In this document: positions 6,418-9,533 of the stretch, in pieces
Numbering within the stretch: position 1 is the stretch's first letter
Layout of the letters: each line of letters starts with the position of its first letter
From: Desulfobacteraceae bacterium 4572_19
GTDB taxonomy: Bacteria > Desulfobacterota > Desulfobacteria > Desulfobacterales > NBLS01
Assembly (NCBI GenBank): GCA_002084385.1
Contig: NBLS01000011.1
Location: forward strand, 1 to 9,533
DNA: 9,533 nucleotides
Reading direction: 5' to 3'
Notes under the pieces: generated by a model
Told to the model about the DNA's origin: nothing
The model's database searches: none
What the model saw: the letters and a program-made list of their open reading frames with translations, nothing else
Translations under genes and position numbers: made by a program

Positions 6418-8528
6418 TATACACCTCCAAATGTTACTAATTCACCACCAAATGTTACTGGTACGCTGTTTAATGTTACGTTGCTGGTACTTGATATAAC
6501 TTCACTTTCTGCCGTATCTGAAAGCTCTACAAAATCTATTACATGTTCAGGTGCAATTTTTTGAAAGAAAACATCGTCTGATAAATCAAAACTATCAATT
6601 ACAATGTCGTTCTTGCCAACAATACTACTGACTGTATCTGCCAACTCTATTAAGCTTATGGCAATGTCATCTCCTGCTTGCTGGACAGTAACTTCTTCCG
6701 ATAAATTCAATTCGTCATTTATAACATCGCTCACTACTTGCTGTGGCGTAACCGTTTCTGATAAATTTAATTCATCATTTACAATATCATCGCTATCAAG
6801 CCCTACCGTATCTGTTACTTCAAATGACTCTATTACAATATCATTTGTTACTTGTTGGATTAAAACACTTTCCGACAAAGCAAACTCATCAGCCGTAATA
6901 CCAGATACATCAAGCTCTGCCGTATCTGAAAAACCTGCGGAGTCTTCCACAAAGTTAGTAAATATTTGTTGTAAAAATAAGTTGCCTGTTAAAGCAATGT
7001 TATCAGTTAAAGTATTACCACTGTTAAGCTCCAATATATCAATAAAGCCTATGGTTTCAGATATATCCAACTCTATACTTGAACCTGCGGCATAAAGGGC
7101 TTCATGGAAGTTTAAAAACTCCCCTGCAAAGAGATTAAAAACACCAATCGAAACAAGCTCATCCATTAAAACAATAGGTTCTGTAACAGTTCTTTCAGGT
7201 GTGGCAAATTCATTGTCTGCATCATAAACTATATCAATTAAACTAAACCCATCATCCACAAAAATATTACTCTTAATCTGAACAGTCTCCATCCCAAATT
7301 GAGTACCGTCCAAAAATTCCCAAGTCCAATGTGTAGCCAAATTAGGAACAATGCCATAATATAAATCAAGCATCTTATATGAATACTGGTCAATAGCAAT
7401 TTTCCCTGAATACTCTCTTGATATTTCATTGCCTGATGGCTTGGTTAAAGCAACTAATCCCTTGTCAAATTCCATATCTTCATAATCAAACATATTCTTT
7501 ACAAAGGTTCTGAAATTTACAGCAATAGGATTATTAAGCATGTTTTGTGTCGGCTCACATGTATTATTCATGTGATACAACTCAACCAACTGTTCCGATT
7601 CTGCTTCTATGTAGGTAACATCTTCTTCTGTTCCGCTTATTTCAGGTGTATCAACAAGTGATGCGTTGTCTTCCCCATCGGGAAAACCGTTCCAGTTGTT
7701 TATATCTCCGTTGCTCCCAGGGTAAAGAGTTGTTATCTGACATGGTCCTAGAAAATCATCGTGGTATCCGCCATCTTCGTTGCAGATGTAGAGGGAGTCT
7801 ATGATAACATCAGCCACTGATTGATATGTGCTATATGTAGATGCTGTAAAAAATTTAATATTATTATAAAACGACACTTCGTTCGATGGATTATTCCCCC
7901 ATGCCGATACATTGCTATTACAAACATTCTCTCGGATAATAATAGTCTTGCCATTTAAAGCTATCTTAACTATTCCGTTTGAATCTCCTGAACCTGTTGA
8001 GTCTGTATAAAACTCAATAAAGTTTTTTCTATGAACATCAAAAAGAGTTTTTTCTATGGTAGCAATATTTTCTTTGCCACTATCATAATTTTCAAACTCG
8101 AAAGTTACGCCGTCTTCCATTAAAAATGTCATTTTAATAGTAAACAAATCAACCGTGTTATGCCTAAATGTAATAGATAGTGTTGTGTTTTTTAAGTACG
8201 GTGTATTAGTCCATTGCCCAGGCCCCCCACTCCTTCGTGTACCATCTCTCAAATTTGCGTTCCCAAACTGCATCCCAAAAACAACCCGTCTTGATGGCGT
8301 AAAATACGGCAAGACAAAATAATCCCAATGGTTATAAACAGCGGCAATATATAAGCAATTAGAATCCCTCTCGCCACAAGCCACCGGTACACTGGTGTCT
8401 GTACTTGGAGTATCATCAGTCTTTCGGATAGCTGTTATTGCGTTTGGGCTTTGCACTACCCACCCGTACATTTCCACAAGGTCGGATACATCCTTAATTT
8501 GGTCAAAATTTTCAGCGTATAACAGCAT
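6417..8528 (-). CDS. Modular phage virion protein with beta-sandwich-like N-terminus and 20-residue repeat array, 703 aa
   Basis: Residues about 55-245 are beta-rich, with alternating hydrophobic strands, Gly/Asn turns and a D-S-L-Y-I-C-N end. They look like a concanavalin/LamG-type sandwich, judged by pattern only. Residues 252-281 (D-G-G-Y-H-D-D-F-L-G, then T-L-Y-P-G-S-N-G and W-N-G) and 401-416 (W-T-W-E-F-L-D-G-T-Q-F-G) resemble a domain I recall from uncharacterised phage structural proteins. There, 'DDFLG....TLYP' is followed by a late 'W...EF..FG' segment. From about 425 the sequence becomes acidic L-x-D repeats, turning into a regular 20-residue array at 546-677. The last 20 residues hold a heptapeptide repeat ending in V-T-F-G-G. 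The start ATG at 8528 has GGGGG at 8537-8533, overlapping the preceding stop. It is likely a tail or fibre component; a carbohydrate-binding role for the N-terminal half is possible but unproven. Confidence 0.88.
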   Translation of the reverse strand: MLLYAENFDQIKDVSDLVEMYGWVVQSPNAITAIRKTDDTPSTDTSVPVACGERDSNCLYIAAVYNHWDYFVLPYFTPSRRVVFGMQFGNANLRDGTRRSGGPGQWTNTPYLKNTTLSITFRHNTVDLFTIKMTFLMEDGVTFEFENYDSGKENIATIEKTLFDVHRKNFIEFYTDSTGSGDSNGIVKIALNGKTIIIRENVCNSNVSAWGNNPSNEVSFYNNIKFFTASTYSTYQSVADVIIDSLYICNEDGGYHDDFLGPCQITTLYPGSNGDINNWNGFPDGEDNASLVDTPEISGTEEDVTYIEAESEQLVELYHMNNTCEPTQNMLNNPIAVNFRTFVKNMFDYEDMEFDKGLVALTKPSGNEISREYSGKIAIDQYSYKMLDLYYGIVPNLATHWTWEFLDGTQFGMETVQIKSNIFVDDGFSLIDIVYDADNEFATPERTVTEPIVLMDELVSIGVFNLFAGEFLNFHEALYAAGSSIELDISETIGFIDILELNSGNTLTDNIALTGNLFLQQIFTNFVEDSAGFSDTAELDVSGITADEFALSESVLIQQVTNDIVIESFEVTDTVGLDSDDIVNDELNLSETVTPQQVVSDVINDELNLSEEVTVQQAGDDIAISLIELADTVSSIVGKNDIVIDSFDLSDDVFFQKIAPEHVIDFVELSDTAESEVISSTSNVTLNSVPVTFGGELVTFGGV
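6423..6428 (-). promoter_or_regulatory. Ribosome-binding site of the tail-fibre gene, embedded in the preceding CDS
   Basis: GGAGGT lies five bases before the ATG at 6417. It encodes the Gly-Gly pair of the final V-T-F-G-G-V of the upstream protein. With the TAATG stop/start overlap, it implies that ribosomes finishing the upstream gene start the fibre gene (translational coupling, inferred). Confidence 0.85.
6427..6479 (-). repeat. 21-bp (heptapeptide) direct repeat at the 3' end of the 703-aa gene
   Basis: The 12-mer ccaaatgttact (plus-strand reading) occurs at 6427-6438 and again at 6448-6459. A decayed copy at 6469-6479 keeps the same 21-base spacing. In protein this gives V-T-L-N-S-V-P, V-T-F-G-G-E-L and V-T-F-G-G-V at the C-terminus. 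The copy nearest the gene end carries GGAGGT where the previous copy has GGTGGT, which supplies the ribosome-binding site of the next gene. Confidence 0.8.
6498..6893 (-). repeat. 20-residue (60-bp) tandem repeat array inside the 703-aa gene
   Basis: Residues 546-677 divide into consecutive units starting at 546, 566, 584, 604, 624, 644 and 664. Five are exactly 20 residues, one is 18 and the last is partial. The consensus is roughly (N/I)-D-(E/S)-(F/L)-x-L-(S/A)-(D/E)-x-V-x-x-Q-Q-V-x-x-D-(I/V)-(V/I). The two units at 584-603 and 604-623 share N-D-E-L-N-L-S-E and are also alike in DNA: bases 6661-6720 and 6721-6780 align without gaps, and 18 of their last 20 bases are identical. Other units have diverged. 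This points to past unit duplication. Confidence 0.85.
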
Positions 8529-8536
8529 CGCACCCC

Positions 8537-9533
8537 CTAAAACATAGATACATAATCACCTACCTTACTACCATCATCGCCCTCTTGCTCGACTGGCTCT
8601 ACTTGCCAACTGCGAATACAAACACCCATATACCACTCATGCCTCCATTGTTGGATTAAAATATCATCAACAAGACTGAATTGATGCGGAATTTGAGCAA
8701 CAAAATTTCCATCATGGTGATTTTCTTCAAGGATAAAACCGTCTTCAATCGTTTCATTTACGCCAACATTTGTAAAAGCATGTGGGTATAATGTTTCTTC
8801 AATTAATTCATGCCCTGAAAAGATGTAGCTTGTATCTAATTGTATGGTGTCTTCGATTAATTCATGGTTGGTTTTTGGTTCGTCCTGAATATTAAAGCCG
8901 TCATCTGCAAGAACAATTACAGATTTTATTGAATTATCCACCGTGGTTAATATGCTCACTAACTCTTCTACCCATTCGTGGTAAGATGAGTCTATAAATC
9001 CAATGGTTTCTTCGATTGTTTCTTGCCATGTTATTTGTGCTGTATCTGTAAAGTTTATGGGTTCAGTTATGTTTAAGTATGTCCACGGAATTTCATCTCT
9101 CAAATAAAGAATAGAATTAACATATTTCTTTAATCCCAACACTCCCTTACTGCCAGTATCAGATAAACCGAACTCATCATTTATAACATACGTTAATTGC
9201 ATATCGCTTAATGAGGATAGTTCAAAGGTTTCATCTATAACGGCTTCGATACGTCTTGATGCAATATCTCTTAAAGCAAGTTGTTCATCTATTAGGTTAT
9301 CAAAAATATAACTTAACCGTAAATGCCCTGGCAAATAAGTCTCTGGAAAGTCTTCATGCCTAATAACTTTTACGCCAAACTCTACATTTTGAATATCATC
9401 TCTATTCCAAACAGAATCTTCAAAGTTCTGGTCTTCTGCAAGCCCTTGATTTTCAAAAATTCCCCGTCTAACCTCCCAACCGCCAACATTCCTTTGGTAT
9501 AAAAGAGGTTTCCGTAACGGTTTTGTTAAGGGT
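8537..9533 (-). CDS. L-x-D repeat putative phage virion protein, C-terminal 331 codons (5' partial)
   Basis: The reading frame is open from the right edge to a TAG at 8539-8537. A TTG at 9334-9332 could be taken as a start, giving 265 residues. However, the frame continues upstream for 66 sense codons without a stop, those codons read like normal protein (L-Y-Q-R-N-V-G-G-W-E-V-R-R-G-I-F-E-N), and the TTG lacks a convincing ribosome-binding site. The gene therefore very probably starts outside the window. From about residue 77 of the visible part, acidic segments recur: D-E-Q-L-A-L-R-D (82-89), D-E-T-F-E-L (100-105), N-D-E-F-G-L-S-D (118-125), E-E-T-I-G-F-I-D (174-181) and I-E-D-T-I-Q-L-D (226-233). 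They match the repeat type of the next gene. The C-terminus has a Trp-rich patch (about 296-309) and an acidic tail. No catalytic motif is visible. Structural role by context. Confidence 0.87.
   Translation of the reverse strand, partial: PLTKPLRKPLLYQRNVGGWEVRRGIFENQGLAEDQNFEDSVWNRDDIQNVEFGVKVIRHEDFPETYLPGHLRLSYIFDNLIDEQLALRDIASRRIEAVIDETFELSSLSDMQLTYVINDEFGLSDTGSKGVLGLKKYVNSILYLRDEIPWTYLNITEPINFTDTAQITWQETIEETIGFIDSSYHEWVEELVSILTTVDNSIKSVIVLADDGFNIQDEPKTNHELIEDTIQLDTSYIFSGHELIEETLYPHAFTNVGVNETIEDGFILEENHHDGNFVAQIPHQFSLVDDILIQQWRHEWYMGVCIRSWQVEPVEQEGDDGSKVGDYVSMF

Noticed and set aside
6604..7095. Plus-strand 163-codon open frame opposite the repeat array
   Set aside because: Its apparent Ser/Thr repeats simply mirror the 20-residue array of the minus-strand gene.
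7238..7429. Short minus-strand frame with hydrophobic stretches nested in the 703-residue gene
   Set aside because: Entirely inside a well-supported gene in another frame and without a convincing ribosome-binding site.
8537..8539. TAG stop as a possible recoded amber codon linking the two L-x-D genes
   Set aside because: The next ATG, with its own GGGGG ribosome-binding site, follows directly, and TAA and TGA also serve as normal stops here; no sign of an alternative code.

Overview
The window is a dense, single-direction block of phage virion (tail/tail-fibre type) genes, all read from the right edge to the left on the minus strand. No integrase, lysis, capsid, portal, replication or host metabolic gene is visible, so a free phage cannot be told from a prophage. 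Strong Shine-Dalgarno sequences (GGAGGT, AAGAGG, AAGGGG) point to a bacterial host using the standard code; TAA, TAG and TGA all act as stops directly next to the following start codon. The DNA is AT-rich by eye. The host group cannot be named from the sequence.

Layout in transcription order. (1) 9533-8537: C-terminal 331 codons of a protein with many acidic 'E-x-L/I-x-L-x-D' segments; it is open through the right edge. (2) 8528-6417: 703-residue protein with a probable beta-sandwich N-terminal half, a phage-type middle domain and a C-terminal array of 20-residue repeats. (3) 6417-4993: 474-residue tail-fibre/adhesin-like protein with a long polyglycine domain. (4) 4975-3842: 377-residue protein built largely from the same L-x-D segments. 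(5) 3842-3237: 201-residue protein with L-x-D segments joined to a compact phage-type C-terminal domain. (6) 3234-1630 and (7) 1621-86: two consecutive, almost entirely alpha-helical proteins of 534 and 511 residues. (8) 89-1: start of another gene leaving the left edge.

All junctions are overlaps (ATGA, TAATG) or gaps of 2 to 17 bases, and several ribosome-binding sites lie inside the last codons or stop codon of the preceding gene. This fits one polycistronic late transcript with translational coupling. There is no gene-free stretch longer than 17 bases, and no promoter or terminator is evident.

The most likely joint role is the distal tail or host-contact apparatus of a tailed phage. The Gly-rich fibre is the best candidate for the receptor-contacting part. 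The L-x-D repeat proteins look like modular structural components, and the helical pair looks like a partner set of elongated coiled-coil proteins. The unusual features are the acidic L-x-D repeat spread over four of five consecutive genes, the 20-residue array with DNA-level similarity between units, a heptapeptide repeat that creates the fibre gene's ribosome-binding site, and a C-terminal His-Gln-Ile motif shared by the helical pair.
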